Assembly: GCA_036924085.1 (NCBI GenBank) | Contig: JAVGWX010000001.1 | Location: 5,080,200-5,144,199 of the forward strand | Length of the DNA stretch: 64,000 nucleotides | Reading direction: 5' to 3' | From: Ariolimax columbianus | Taxonomy: Eukaryota; Mollusca; Gastropoda; Stylommatophora; Arionidae | Shown here: positions 23,766-35,638 of the stretch, one piece after another | How positions within the stretch are numbered: position 1 is the stretch's first letter | How the letters are laid out: each line of letters begins with the position of its first letter | The notes under the pieces: generated by a model | Databases searched by the model: none | What the model saw: only the letters and a program-made list of their open reading frames with translations | What the model was told of the DNA's origin: nothing | Position numbers and translations under genes: made by a program

Positions 23766-24454
23766 AGAGAGACGGTGGGTCGCAATATTTTTGTGTCCTC
23801 GTTTTGAGAATTAATATTGCTTTGCATGTTTTTTGTTGGTAAGGAATTTGAACCTTATTTAGGCATGTGTTGATCAATTTCGTCTGTACACTTGATAGTG
23901 GTTTCTCTCCGCCTCATTAACATCTACAGTGACTTCATCCAGTTCTGTCGCTTTTCCTGTCTTTAAATGTTTTATAGTTACTGTCTCCGGTATCGTCATA
24001 CAACCCGAAGCAGACGGTATTGTACTTTAGTTTACTCAAATGATGTCTGCTGTCAATGGAAGAGTTTTATTTCTTGGTCAATTTTTTGGATAAATTTGGA
24101 GGAGTACGTGAAAGGACACGATCCATGTTATTTGCCGATTCGAATCTGCTTTGTTGTGTTGTTTTGTCTTGTCTTATAACAGAGTTGAGTACCGTTATTC
24201 ACAAAAGATATGTCGACACAAATGGAAGCAATGCATAGAAAGATTTCTCCGTCACTGATGGGTAGAAATTGTATATTAATGGTCAACATTCTATGATTGA
24301 TTACTTATGTAACATGCCGCATACTTCCAGTTTTGAGTTCCATAAATTGAAGTGAGCAACCATAACAAACGTTTTCAACTGACAATTTGAATAGAATCCA
24401 ACTCCCGATCAATAATTTCAGAAAAATATAAACGGAAATCATTTTTCGGTGCCG
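23766..24454. other. No recognised feature
   Basis: AT-rich; short open frames only. Confidence 0.45.
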
Positions 24455-24613
24455 TCAAACGTCCCAAAAATTATTTTTCTTTTTTGCAAATTCTAGAAGC
24501 ACTTGTTCATCACCACTAGCAACAAGAGCTGATGACAGTTTCGCAAACATTTTTTTATCTCGACGTTTCTCTTTCAATTTTCTAGTTTTCTCGTCAACTC
24601 TGCCGACGAATCA
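24455..24613 (-). pseudogene. Unidentified coding-like segment
   Basis: On the complement, 51 sense codons before a TGA at 24455-24457 read, in part, DEKTRKLKEKRRDKKMFAKL then SSALVASGDEQVLLEFAKKK. A second frame starting with ATG near 24632 reads MKRIDSSAELTRKLE and overlaps it, so the two could be joined by a one-base shift near 24575. Amino-acid use is protein-like (charged helix, then ALVASGDEQVLLEF) in an AT-rich, otherwise closed region. I do not recognise the family. It could be a decayed exon, part of an old transposon, or chance. The plus-strand frame 24614-24991 (125 codons) next to it shows no domain and I do not call it. Confidence 0.3.
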
Positions 24614-25029
24614 ATGCGTTTCATGTTGTTTGTATTCTTCCTCGCTTCTGACGATTCAGTTTATTCAGCAGCTCAGGAACGTCAACCCAAAGTGCATGGT
24701 GCATGCTCCGTTCCTCATCATCCAACCAGGCACAACATTAACTTTACAATGAGCTTCTGCAAAATAAGTTCAGCTCAACTTAAGCTCAGACACTCGCTCA
24801 ATTATATTTCCACTTTAAAACCACAACCGATGTTTGTCAATTCATGTCAATCCACGTCGGCTGTATATAACTGCTTGAAAAGTCGTCAGTTGAGATTTGA
24901 ATTGTTTGATCCAAAACCTTCCTTAGTTGAACTTGAAGTATTTCTGAGGTCACTGACTGATGATGATAACACGAATGCCTTTCCCTTTTAGAGTTCGCTT
25001 TATTCACACCTGAAATTCCACCAAGCTGA

Positions 25030-25465
25030 CACTCCATCTGTACATCACCTACCTACCTTATCCTCCATCTGTACATCACCTACCTACCTTATCCTCCATC
25101 TGTACATCACCTACCTACCTTATCCTCTATCTTTAAATCACATACCTACCTTATCCTCCATATCTACATCACCTACCTACCTTATCCTCCATCTGTACAT
25201 CACCTACCTACCTTATCCTCCATCTGTACATCACCTACCTACCTTATTGTCCATCTGTACATCACATATCTACCTTATCCTCCATCTGTACATCACCTAC
25301 CTACCTTATCCTCTATCTATAAGTCACCTACCTACCTTATCCTCCATATCTACATCACCTACCTACATTATCCTCCATCTGTACATCACCTACCTACCTT
25401 ATCCTCCATCTGTACATCACCTACCTACTTTATTCTCCATCTGTACATCACCAACATACCTTATC
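25030..25465. repeat. 31-bp minisatellite, about 14 units
   Basis: Units read ctccatctgtacatcaccta then cctaccttatc. Variants with tatctttaa or tatctaca appear at intervals (for example 25127, 25159, 25313, 25345), hinting at a longer order. Confidence 0.93.
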
Positions 25466-25504
25466 ACAAACGATTTTCTGATTCAAATAAAGATGAAATC
25501 TTTT

Positions 25505-26928
25505 CCAAATATCTGACCCCATGGATGGTACTTGTTTCTATAGGAGAACAAAATATAGGTCCCCATGGATGGTAGTTGTTTCTAGAGGAGAACCAAATAT
25601 CTGACCCCATGGATGGTACTTGTTTCTAGAGGATAACCAAATATCTGACCCCATGGATGGTACTTGTTTCTAGAGGATAACCAAATATCTGACCCCAAGG
25701 ATGGTAGTTGTTTCTAGAGGATAACCAAATATCTGACCCCATGGATGGTACTTGTTTCTAGAGGATAACCAAATATCTGACCCCAAGGATGGTACTTGTT
25801 TCTAGAGGATAACCAAATATCTGACCCTAAGGATGGTACTTGTTTCTAGAGGATAACCAAATATCTGACCCCAAGGATGGTAGTTGTTTCTAGAGGATAA
25901 CCAAATATCTGACCCCAAGGATGGTACTTGTTTCTAGAGGATAACCAAATATCTGACCCCAAGGATGGTAGTTGTTTCTAGAGGATAACCAAATATCTGA
26001 CCCCATGGATGGTACTTGTTTCTAGAGGATAACCAAATATCTGACCCCAAGGATGGTAGTTGTTTCTAGAGGATAACCAAATATCTGACCCTAAGGATGG
26101 TACTTGCTTCTAGAGGATAACCAAATATCTGACCCCATGGATGGTAGTTGTTTCTAGAGGATAACCAAATATCTGACCCAAAGGATGGTACTTGTTTCTA
26201 GAGGATAACCAAATATCTGACCCCAAGGATGGTAGTTGTTTCTAGAGGATAACCAAATATCTGACCCCATGGATGGTACTTGTTTCTAGAGGATAACCAA
26301 ATATCTGACCCCAAGGATGGTAGTTGTTTCTAGAGGATAACCAAATATCTGACCCCAAGGATGGTAGTTGTTTCTAGAGGATAACCAAATATCTGACCCC
26401 AAGGATGGTACTTGTTTCTAGAGGATAACCAAATATCTGACCCCAAGGATGGTACTTGTTTCTAGAGGATAACCAAATATCTGACCCCATGGGTGGTAGT
26501 TGTTTCTAGAGGATAACCAAATATCTGACCCCATGGGTGGTACTTGTTTCTAGAGGATAATCAAATATCTGACCCCAAGGATGGTACTTGTTTCTAGATG
26601 AGAACCAAATATCTGACCCCAAGGATGGTACTTGTTTCTAGATGAGAACCAAATATCTGACCCCAAGGATGGTACTTGTTTCTAGATGAGAACCAAATAT
26701 CTGACCCCAAGGATGGTACTTGTTTCTAGAGGATAACCAAATATCTGACCCCAAGGATGGTACTTGTTTCTAGATGAGAACCAAATATCTGACCCCAAGG
26801 ATGGTACTTGTTTCTAGATGAGAACCAAATATCTGACCCCAAGGATGGTACTTTCTAGATGAGAACCAAATATCTGACCCCAAGGATGGTAGTTGTTTCT
26901 AGATGAGAACCAAATATCTGACCGCACG
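25505..26928. repeat. 44-bp minisatellite, about 32 units
   Basis: Units of 44 bp (atatctgaccccatggatgg, tacttgtttctagaggataa, ccaa). Variants: ccatgg/ccaagg, tagttg/tacttg, and gatgagaac in place of gaggataac, the last confined to units from about 26590 rightwards plus the left edge. One unit near 26850 is shortened. Confidence 0.95.
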
Positions 26929-27377
26929 GTAGTTATTTTAAGAGATGTACAAAAAGAAGAGACTCCTCAATAAATCAACTCGAGGGAACATATCTTGCAA
27001 AAATCAGAATCTGGGAACACGACGTTAAATCAGTCGATTAATCAAATTGAATGAAAAATCAAACAGATGCTACAGATTTGATCTCCTGCACAATTTGATC
27101 CATCGTGTCAATGGCCCTGTTGTCGTTTCTCCATTCATCATTACTTTTGGATAGTAAAACTCATGTACGTTTTCTTTCTCCAATCTATTTCCCAACACAA
27201 TGCCCGCCGTTTTTAGAGCTCATGGTTTGACGAAAGTTTCCCCAAATGTATGTGAAATAGAAATCCATCAAAGCTGTGGCGGTTCTCAAGGTCAATAGCC
27301 CCTATTGTATCTGGTAATCTAGGATTATCCGAATCCTAACAAAACATAGTGACAGAAAGAAATGGAAGTGAAAGACT
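26929..27377. other. No recognised feature
   Basis: Spacer between two large arrays; nothing identified. Confidence 0.45.
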
Positions 27378-28022
27378 ATTTAGTTAAACTTAAATAAAGT
27401 CATGACTCGTTTATAGACGGTTGGTAGAATTCTAGGTTAGGGAAAGGTCAATATTACTATTTAGTTAAACTTAAATAAAGTCATGACTCGTTTATAGACG
27501 GTTGGTAGAATTCTAGGTTAGGGAAAGGTCAATATTACTATTTAGTTAAACTTAAATAAAGTCATGACTCGTATATAGACGGTTGGTAGAATTCTAGGTT
27601 AGGGAAAGGTCAATATTACTATTTAGTTAAGCTTAAATAAAGTCATGACTCGTATATAGACGGTTGGTAGAATTCTAGGTTAGGGAAAGGTCAATATTAC
27701 TATTTAGTTAAACTTAAATAAAGTCATGACTCGTTTATAGACGGTTGGTAGAATTCTAGGTTAGGGAAAGGTCAATATTACTATTTAGTTAAACTTAAAT
27801 AAAGTCATGACTCGTTTATAGACGGTTGGTAGAATTCTAGGTTAGGGAAGGTCAATATTACTATTTAGTTAAACTTAAATAAAGTCATGACTCGTATATA
27901 GACGGTTGGTAGAATTCTAGGTTAGGGAAAGGTCAATATTACTATTTAGTTAAACTTAAATAAAGTCATGACTCGTATATAGACGGTTGGTAGAATTCTA
28001 GGTTATGGAAAGGTCAATATTC
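27378..28022. repeat. 81-bp satellite, 8 units
   Basis: Units of 81 bp, landmark ggttggtagaattctaggtt at 27419, 27500, 27581, 27662, 27743, 27824, 27904 and 27985. The sixth unit is one base short. Units differ by single bases only (gtttat/gtatat), so the array is young or homogenised. Confidence 0.96.
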
Positions 28023-28100
28023 GAACACTTTGAATTTGTGGTCCCAGTAACTCCACTGAAACGTGTCAAGCTTTTAAAATACTGTAGAAAATGGTAAGGT

Positions 28101-28136
28101 GAGGGGGGGGGGGGGGGAAGAGATAGAGAGAGAAAG

Positions 28137-28180
<44 letters not shown>

Positions 28181-28182
28181 GA
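28101..28182. repeat. G tract and (GA)n microsatellite
   Basis: A run of about 17 G at 28102-28120, then (GA)n to 28177. Confidence 0.95.
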
Positions 28183-28424
28183 TGGGAAAGATGGGCAGGG
28201 GTAATAAAGTAAAATTCAAACAGACGATAGTGATGACCAAAATAATGGGGGTTTTCCCAAGACAAATCTGTCAACTGTTTCGCGCATAACTTAAGAAAAT
28301 AGCTAACCACAGAAAGGAGAATACACATGAACTAGATAGATTATATTTCTGGACACGGTATGCCAACTCTTGTTTGTGGATGACTGAGCTCTGAACAGAA
28401 TATGCAAGGAGGACTTGGATCGGT

Positions 28425-28596
28425 TCTCTTCTGCTTGTGACACATTTCGCTTGACTATTAGCACACAAAGAAAACTGAGGTTTCTCTTCTGCTTGTGACA
28501 CATTTCGCTTGACCATTAGCATACACAAAAATGAGGTTTCTCTTCTGCTTGTGACACATTTCGCTTGACCATTAGCACACAAAGAAAACTGAGGTC
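28425..28596. repeat. 56-58-bp tandem repeat, 3 units
   Basis: Units begin tctcttctgcttgtgacaca, at 28425, 28483 and 28539. Open frames on the complement are by-products. Confidence 0.92.
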
Positions 28597-28784
28597 ATGT
28601 ACCAACCAGCACCATGCACATCTTATAAACAGCAAGTAGCTACAGTAAGAGGACATAAATTACAAGCGGTTGAACATTTTGTCTATATATAGAGTTACTA
28701 TAATTTAGAGTATCAAATGTTTTGACAAAGTTGAGTAAATATTTGAATTTCCATAAAAACACAATGGTAAAAGATGTAGCTGTG

Positions 28785-29985
28785 AGTGTAATCTATAATG
28801 AATGGATAATCTTGAACAGCATTATAAGAAAAAAATGAAGTGTGTATAATGAAGACACAGGATAAATTACATGTAGAGTTTTGCCATTTAAAAAATTCAA
28901 ATTTTCATCATTTTTTGTTTAACTATGTTTCGAATTAACATTTGGAATGCTACATTACAATAAATGATATCATGACGTAGGAAGATCATCTTTACAGCAC
29001 CTGCCCAGATTTTATTTGCATATATAAATTTGTAATAAAGTTACAACAAATAAAACAACAATACCCCTCGCTAGGTGGTACTTCCTAAAGGAAAAGTAGC
29101 AGCTGAAAATAAAATATTAAAACTATACGATATGAAAGAACTAATGTATGCAGCCTTCTCAAATACAGACAAATATTATTGGGTTGATTGTGAGGACCAG
29201 GTCTTGAAAGAGGAAGAGAGCTATTGAAAAAAAAGGGGACTGTCGTTCTTTCTCCTTATGGGAGTCATCAATGTGTTGGAATCAACGGACTACGATTAAG
29301 TGAAAAATTAACCTACATGTTTGCTTTCCGAGAAATATAAGTTTCCATCATCTTGGCAAAACGGTCCTATTCAGGGCCACCCCAATCAACTAGAAGATGG
29401 ATCTCAGAACTGAATTATAACCATTTATTGTTTGCTCCAGATCTATTTATAACACTGAACCAATCCATCTGAAGTATGTACTTTTTATATTATATATATA
29501 TGCTATATATATGCTTTTACATTTTCACACCTTTTTTCAAAGAAATGCCCAGTTACTTCTTACATTTCCCAAAACACATGAAGTACATTACATTACAAAA
29601 GGGCATTATTTGGAACATAATGTAGAAAATCTCATTCGAATTGGAGAGACGCCTATGCCTAAAGAAAGACATTTAAAAAAATGTACAGTAAATTATTTTC
29701 TTAAGGGACAAAATAATTCCTTTGCTAACAAATATCAAAGGAACTAGCCTTAAGAACTAGCCTCTTTAGACTTTAAGAAAATGGCACTACCTGACACAAT
29801 GTAAAGTATTAAGTCATTGGGACATTGAAAAGATAAGTTCACGTGCAAAAAATTCACGCATATCGGTGTAAGGGTAATTGGAATATTAGGCGGCAATTGA
29901 CGGCAACCATTGTGAAACGGACAATAGTTGACACATGAAATTGTCGTCATTTAGTCGGCGATCTTTCAAGGGGGTTTGCCTAGCC
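28785..29985 (+). repeat. Dispersed repeat R1, copy B
   Basis: Partner of 12680-14085 in the same orientation. It lacks the 41-bp array of copy A and has a small local duplication (aactagcctta near 29745-29770). Its frame at 29511-29747 contains YITKGHYLEHNVENLIRIGE, alignable to copy A, but an acatt insertion and the lack of an intact frame upstream argue against a working gene. Confidence 0.85.
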
Positions 29986-30144
29986 TCTCTTGGGTACAAT
30001 ACCCTGTAATCTTGGCACTGTCCACCTCTTCCGCCCACCTTCAATCCCAGTTCACATTAGCCAAAAGCTTGCAGAGTATGAAGTTTGAACAGAAGTTCTT
30101 GCGACAATATTCAGTGTTTGATACGTGGATTACTGGTTTAACTG

Positions 30145-30300
30145 GTAACAGACGACGAAGAAGAGGAAGAAGAAGGAGATTTTGAGGAAAAAGGAGAAGA
30201 AAAAAAGAAGAACAAGAAGTAGAAGAAAAAAAGGAGAAGAAGAAAAAGAAGCAGAATGAAATGGAGAAGGAGAAGTAGAGGAAAAATTGGAATTGATCTT
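30145..30300. repeat. GAA/A-rich low-complexity tract
   Basis: Imperfect (GAA)n/(GGA)n with A runs. The long Phe/Ser frames on the complement are composition artefacts. Confidence 0.85.
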
Positions 30301-30339
30301 GTCTGTCTGAAATTTGAACACACATGATATCCATGTAGT

Positions 30340-30790
30340 ATATTACAAGTATATCATTCAGTGGACATACAATAAACAGCTTGCGATATGCCAATGACAC
30401 CGCCTTAAAGGCAAACATCGCAACAAAAACAAACTTTTCTACATAAAGTGATTGGCAGCTGTTACATAAATAAGCTGCAGTAAATATCAACGGCCAGAAG
30501 ACGGAAGTCATGAGGAAATAGATTTCTCAGAAGAAAGCCTATAAAGTAACTCAGCCACTTGCCAAACACTTACATAGAATCAAATGCCTGGGCTCTCTAC
30601 TTACATCAAGTGGACGATGTCACTCAGAAGTAGACTCCAGAAATGGCCAGTTCAAAACAACTTTTCCTCAAGCAAAACCCATTAAATCCGCATGTTTTTG
30701 TCATTGACCACTGGGAAGCGTTAGTGAACACTACATGAAATCTATCCTGAAATATGGAAGTCAATCATGGAGAGTTTATAAATGTTACAA
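30340..30790 (+). mobile_element. Decayed LINE RT fragment
   Basis: Frame-corrected reading gives GHTINSLRYANDTALKANIA, where animal LINEs have (I..LRYADDTALIA), then INGQKTEVM, IKCLGSLLTSSGRCHSEVDS and ILKYGSQSWRVYKC (family forms FKYLGS.ITSDGRC..EI and LLYGCESW). The catalytic YADD is changed to YAND. Many stops. It may be the same family as the RT block at 23592-23765 but the two do not overlap. Confidence 0.75.
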
Positions 30791-31309
30791 CATATAAATG
30801 TGCTTCGCGATGATGTAATCTTCCAGCAAATTATTAGGAGTCCCCAGCAAGTTATTGGCAACATCTCTAGTAGATGACAATCAAAGGAGACGTTCTTTTA
30901 TTTTATTGTGACGGATAACGTCTTAACGCAGAATCAAGTCAACAGCAGATTTGATGAACAACATAGCATTATTGACACAACATGATGGACAAACCATAAA
31001 CACCTACGCTGGTCCATATTGTACAAGAAGATTAAATGCTGACTGCCACATAATTAGTCAGATTAGAAAACCAAAGAAAATGGTTTTTGTACATCGCGCC
31101 AGAATAATGCAACAGTCTGTAATATTAACGCATTTTCGATCTCAATTTTGACATTCTTCTTGGAGACGAACAGAAAATGTTTAAAACAAACTGAAGCCCA
31201 CGGCCTGAGAATTGATGAAGATTGATGAGGGAGCTGCAGCCATTATTTGAGGAAGTCTGCAGTCAAAACAAATCTGTCAATAGCGCTATTTGTCGCTCTC
31301 TCGCATACA
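30791..31309. other. No recognised feature
   Basis: AT-rich; could be further decayed LINE sequence but nothing is readable. Confidence 0.4.
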
Positions 31310-31505
31310 CTGCATGGAGAATTCAGATTTCATGTCAAACTTGAAGCTCAAGCGTTCACTGCACGGGTCTTTCAGATTTCATGTAAAACTTGAAGCTCAT
31401 GCATTCACATGTTCACTACACATGAGGTGGGGGGAATGGGGGGGGGGAGGGGCTTTGAGATTTCATGTGAAAATTGTAGCTAAGGCCTTCACACATTCAC
31501 TACGT
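31310..31505. repeat. Imperfect repeat of about 60 bp, 3 units
   Basis: Segments containing gatttcatgt.aaacttgaagctca and ttcac recur three times, the last diverged and containing a G-rich insert near 31430-31452. Confidence 0.7.
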
Positions 31506-31848
31506 TGTAGCTCTGTTGATGGGTCTGCTTATGAGATTTACGAAGTACTGCTGGTTCTTATGTAAATTGACACTAATGTGCACTAGCTGAAGAAAGAGAT
31601 TGGTTTCCGAGAACATCCATGAAGGTAAAAGAAGAAAGAATAACACCCGACACTGACAAAAACCTGCTACACCACCAACACACCAAACTCGACGGGATGA
31701 CAAACGTCTCTCAAACCACGGGAGGTCTCGCTTCAGCTTTCAATGACTAACAAATCCCATTGACTCGACAAAAAGAAAGTTCCAGAACGAATTTGTGTCG
31801 GCCCTCATTTCAGGAAATTCCTCCTCAGAGACGAGATGTTTGACAAGT
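31506..31848. other. No recognised feature
   Basis: Spacer; nothing identified. Confidence 0.45.
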
Positions 31849-32650
31849 TGCTTGGGGAAGGCAAGACAAAGGCTTGGGGATGGCAAGACAAAGGCTTGGG
31901 GAAGGCAAGACAAAGGCTTGGGGACGGTAAGACAAAGGCTTGGGCATGGCAAGACAAAGGCTTGGGGATGGAAAGACAAATGATTGGGGATGGAAAGACA
32001 AATGATTGGGGATGGTAAGACAAAGGCTTGGGGATGGAAAGACAAATGATTGGGGATGGAAAGACAAATGATTGGGGATGGAAAGACAAATGATTGGGGA
32101 TGGTAAGACAAAGGCTTGGGGATGGAAAGACAAATGATTGGGGATGGTAAGACAAATGATTGGGGATGGTAAGACAAAGGCTTGGGGATGGAAAGACAAA
32201 TGATTGGGGATGGTAAGACAAATGCTTGGATATGGCAAGACAAAGGCTTGGGGATGGAAAGACAAAGGCTTGGGGATGGCAAGACAAAGGCTTGGGGATG
32301 GCAAGACAAATGCTTGGATATGGCAAGACAAAGGCTTGGGGATGGCAAGACAAAGGCTTGGGGATGGAAAGACAAAGGCTTGGGGAAGGCAAGACAAAGG
32401 CTTGGGGATGGCAAGACAAAGGCTTGGGGATGGCAAGACAAAGGCTTGGGGATGGCAAGACAAAGGCTTGGGGATGGCAAGACAAAGGCTTGGGGATGGC
32501 AAGACAAAGGCTTGGGGATGGCAAGACAAAGGCTTGGGGATGGCAAGACAAAGGCTTGGGGATGGCAAGACAAAGGCTTGGGGATGGCAAGACAAAGGCT
32601 TGGGGATGGCAAGACAAAGGCTTGGGGATGGAAAGACAAATGCTTGGGAT
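31849..32650. repeat. 22-bp minisatellite, about 36 units
   Basis: Units of 22 bp: ggcaagacaaaggcttgggg plus at. The right third (about 32395-32625) is homogeneous. The left two thirds mix variants (ggaaag, ggtaag, aatgattgg). Because three units equal 66 bp, every stop-free frame reads a 22-residue repeat, giving frames of up to 299 codons on the complement and 171 on the given strand. They carry no independent evidence of coding. Confidence 0.96.
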
Positions 32651-33166
32651 GCGTGTCGTCTGATTGAAGCTAAGTTCCACAGTAATGCGTGGTCAAAAAA
32701 CTACCAAAAAAATGGTTGAGAATATGTTCTCACTGTATCATAAACTGGCTGCAATATGTCCTAAAAGATCGGCATGCTCCTTTTCCACTTGGATTTTTTT
32801 CCCCAACAACTATGCCATAGCTACTGATCGGTACGGTGGACGTCTTCATCAGGGTATTGTCCTGGTGGCGACACGATGCTAGGGAGACTGGTCATTTTCA
32901 TAGGCTTTTTCACTGTCGTTGCTGGCTCGCCAGAGATTATTCTGAGCAGTTGAACAAAGCTCTAGACATGAGAGGGGAGTGGTGTGCCCTTGTAATGACC
33001 AGTACTTTCTAAAATTTCACCCGATATTTTTTAATAATTTTCGTGAATTGACGTAGTTAAATCCATCTTATAGTGCCAGAAATTGCAAATGAACATATAC
33101 AAAATGTGTAGTTATGCAAGTTAGTTAGGATACACGAGTTATCTACGTTTTGTTTATGCTTTTGTG
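32651..33166. other. No recognised feature
   Basis: Unique-looking; a 72-codon frame at 32664-32882 has no domain. Confidence 0.45.
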
Positions 33167-33236
33167 GTCTCGAGGTAAGGTGTCCGCCTCGGGTGCCGGA
33201 GTTCGCGGATTCGAAAAAGGCCGGATTTTCTTTAAT
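33167..33236 (+). mobile_element. SINE-C-like tRNA head
   Basis: gtggtctcgaggtaaggtgt, ccgcctcgggtgccgg and agttcgcggattcgaa are arranged like boxes A and B of a tRNA gene, but the acceptor stem does not pair and a T-rich stretch follows. This fits a tRNA-derived SINE head rather than a functional tRNA. No second copy is seen in the window. Confidence 0.6.
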
Positions 33237-33904
33237 TTTTTTCTGGTAAAAATTCCCCTGATCTGTAGGTAGTAAGATCGGACTCGCATGTCGAGCAGGT
33301 TAAACATTTATTGGCAGTTGGAAATTGCTGCCCAAACAAAATTAAAGTTACAAATCTACCCAAGTTATTTGTACTTTTCCCCCAGGTGGTTTGTTAAGAG
33401 CAGCTATAGATGGCCTTTAACTGGCTACTTAGGTCTAGTGTTTGAGTCTATTAAGATGGATTCACACATCGGTTAAACCACCCTCCAAGAAAGTGGTTCT
33501 ATACAGACTATGTCCAGTCTAAACCAGTATAAAGACGTTAAGTTAAGACGTTAAGTGAAGTTAAGACACACGTGGCCTTTGTAGCCGAGATGAACGTGAG
33601 TTGGCCAGTGCAGACAACAGGAAAAACCGGGAAAATGAAACCCGTTAGCCTGGCAAGGGACGATTGGAGAAACCACAAATAAGAGTGCTCTCACGTCAAA
33701 GTCTCGACCAGATGGCCTCAAGAAAGGTTGATGAAGAAGAAGAGAAAGATGAACGAGAAAGGAGAATGACTGGAAAGAGAACAGACGGAAGAACATCAGT
33801 CAGACTGGATTGACTATTGGAATTGCAACTGCGCGAATCAATGTAAAGCCATTCCTAAAAAACAATATGTAACTATGACTTCGACATCTTCATAATGCAG
33901 GAAA
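33237..33904. other. Unassigned; possible LINE 3' end
   Basis: 33580-33760 reads in part LASADNRKNRE and SALTSKSRPDGLKKVDEEE on the given strand, ending near a gaagaagaagag run. This resembles the C-terminus plus tail of some LINEs but is too short to place. Confidence 0.35.
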
Positions 33905-34225
33905 GCTGATTGAAAGAGAATGTCACATTCCAATATCTGGGATGGCTGATTAAAGCAGAATTTCACATTCCATTGTCCAGGGGAGGAGAAATGATTGAAG
34001 GAACATGTCACATTCCAATGTCTTGGAGACCTGAATGAAGGAAAATGTCACATTCCAATGTCTTGGAGACATTATTGAAGGAAAATGTCACATTCAAATA
34101 TCTTGGAGACCTGAATGAAGGAAAATGTCACATTCCAATGTCTTGGAGACATGATTGAAGGAAAATGTCACATTCCAATGTCCAGCAGACCTATTCTAAG
34201 GAAAATATCACATTGTCCAGAAGAC
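33905..34225. repeat. 40-bp minisatellite, about 8 units
   Basis: Landmark tgtcacattccaatgtcttg recurs every 40 bp at about 34009, 34049, 34089, 34129, 34169 and in weaker form at both edges. Units alternate cctgaatg and catgattg/cattattg, giving an 80-bp sub-pattern. Read in one frame it gives ENVTFQCLGD; the leftmost unit gives ENVTFQYLG, reminiscent of the RT motif (FKYLG), which may be chance. Confidence 0.9.
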
Positions 34226-35638
34226 AGGGGTTACAGTAATTTCTGTGGGCTTCGGAAGCCTGACTTTGATCTTCAAGCAAGAACACATGAATGGAAACTG
34301 GTGCCAGTAAACAAGATTTGAGAATGTGTCACCTGTATGCACATGTGTTCCACCTATTAGAAGAGATAGACTGGAGTATTTCGATAGAATTGTCAGAAGT
34401 ACCTGTTAAATAGGGTCTCACTGCTGACGAGTATGTTGCTAGACTGGAAATAGGAAAGAGATTGTGCTGCTCTGCACACACCTGACAGTCGTGAACAAGG
34501 GACGCCCAACAGGATTAGCATCTCGGTCTGGGATACTGATGTTGTCATCGACCTGGCACTGATATCATGCAATACTGCGCCCCTTACACGCCGGAGTATA
34601 CTGCATGCACGCCATAGTGGCCACCTGCCACGTGCCATCCTTATCACGAAGGGAGAAGCCTCCAGACACATGAAACATGACAAAGCCAGTGCTTCACATA
34701 CACTGCTCCAGACAATTTGGGGCAAGGTCACTAGCTCCTCTTCTGTCCGATCACCTTTGCTTAGTCGGTAAATGAGAACTGAAAATAAAAGGAAATGATA
34801 AGAAAACACGTGCTGGAAAGCCGGTAAGAGACGGGTAAAGAAAGGGGGCGAGGTTAATGATTGAGAAAACACGAGGCAACAATTGTTTTAAAACCAAAAC
34901 GAGGAATATACAAAACGAGAGGTAGGGGGGTGAGTAGCAATAATACTCTCCAGATGTGCTGTCATATGTATCGAAAGATGAACGGAAAGAATACAGTTCA
35001 ACATATCCAATCCATTCAGGACTTCACAGGCGGCTCCTCTGGCGACAGACAAATAGAAGTGCCTTTGATTTTTTAATCGATAATGTTTTCCAGACAGACA
35101 AAGAAGATTGAGATGTGTGCCAGGAAATTAGGAAATGTGTTCTAGACACTGCCATTAGGGGAGAGGCTTATGTAAACTTGATAATTGGGGCAGAGGTGGC
35201 ACATATTTTACACTCTAGCAAGAACACAACCCCGGGCCCCCATGGAATACAATATTGCCACATCACAGAGATTAGAAATGTTGAGAAGGCTTTCAGTACC
35301 ACCATAGAGAAAGCATCAGTGCCTGAATACTGGCTCTATGGCTATTTGAGTCCACACCCCAAACCTGGCAAGGATTCTACGCTCCCTATCAGCTATAGAA
35401 TAATCAATCTACAGAATGTATATGGCAGGTTGCTTGAGAAGATAGTCGCCTGAAAAAAATGTCCCATCTAGAACTTGAACATATTCTAGCTGATTCCCTT
35501 GGCCGTTGGAGGTAAACGTATGAGACATGGGATAATGCTGGGACATTTTCATATCATGTGTATTAGGGCCACCTGTTCAGACAAGAAGCAATTGCAATCG
35601 CTCTCGACTTGGAGGTTGCACATAAGTGGGTCGACTTT

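Noticed and set aside
24614..24991. 125-codon frame with a hydrophobic start (MRFMLFVFFLAS)
   Set aside because: No domain or repeat structure and poor coding character; the opposite strand beside it looks more protein-like. Left unannotated as a gene.
27378..28022. Telomeric repeat (ttaggg seen inside each unit)
   Set aside because: ttaggg occurs once per 81-bp unit, not in tandem.
28101..28120. G-quadruplex element of regulatory interest (also 61857 and the C run at 56043)
   Set aside because: Plain homopolymer tracts next to microsatellites; no gene nearby to regulate.
31740..32680. Frames of up to 299 codons on the complement and 171 on the given strand across the 22-bp array
   Set aside because: Three frames on each strand are open at once with the same cycling peptide, which follows from a stop-free 22-bp unit. 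No non-repeat coding flank.
33167..33236. Functional tRNA gene
   Set aside because: Box A/B-like motifs are present but acceptor and anticodon stems do not fold and a SINE-like 3' context follows.
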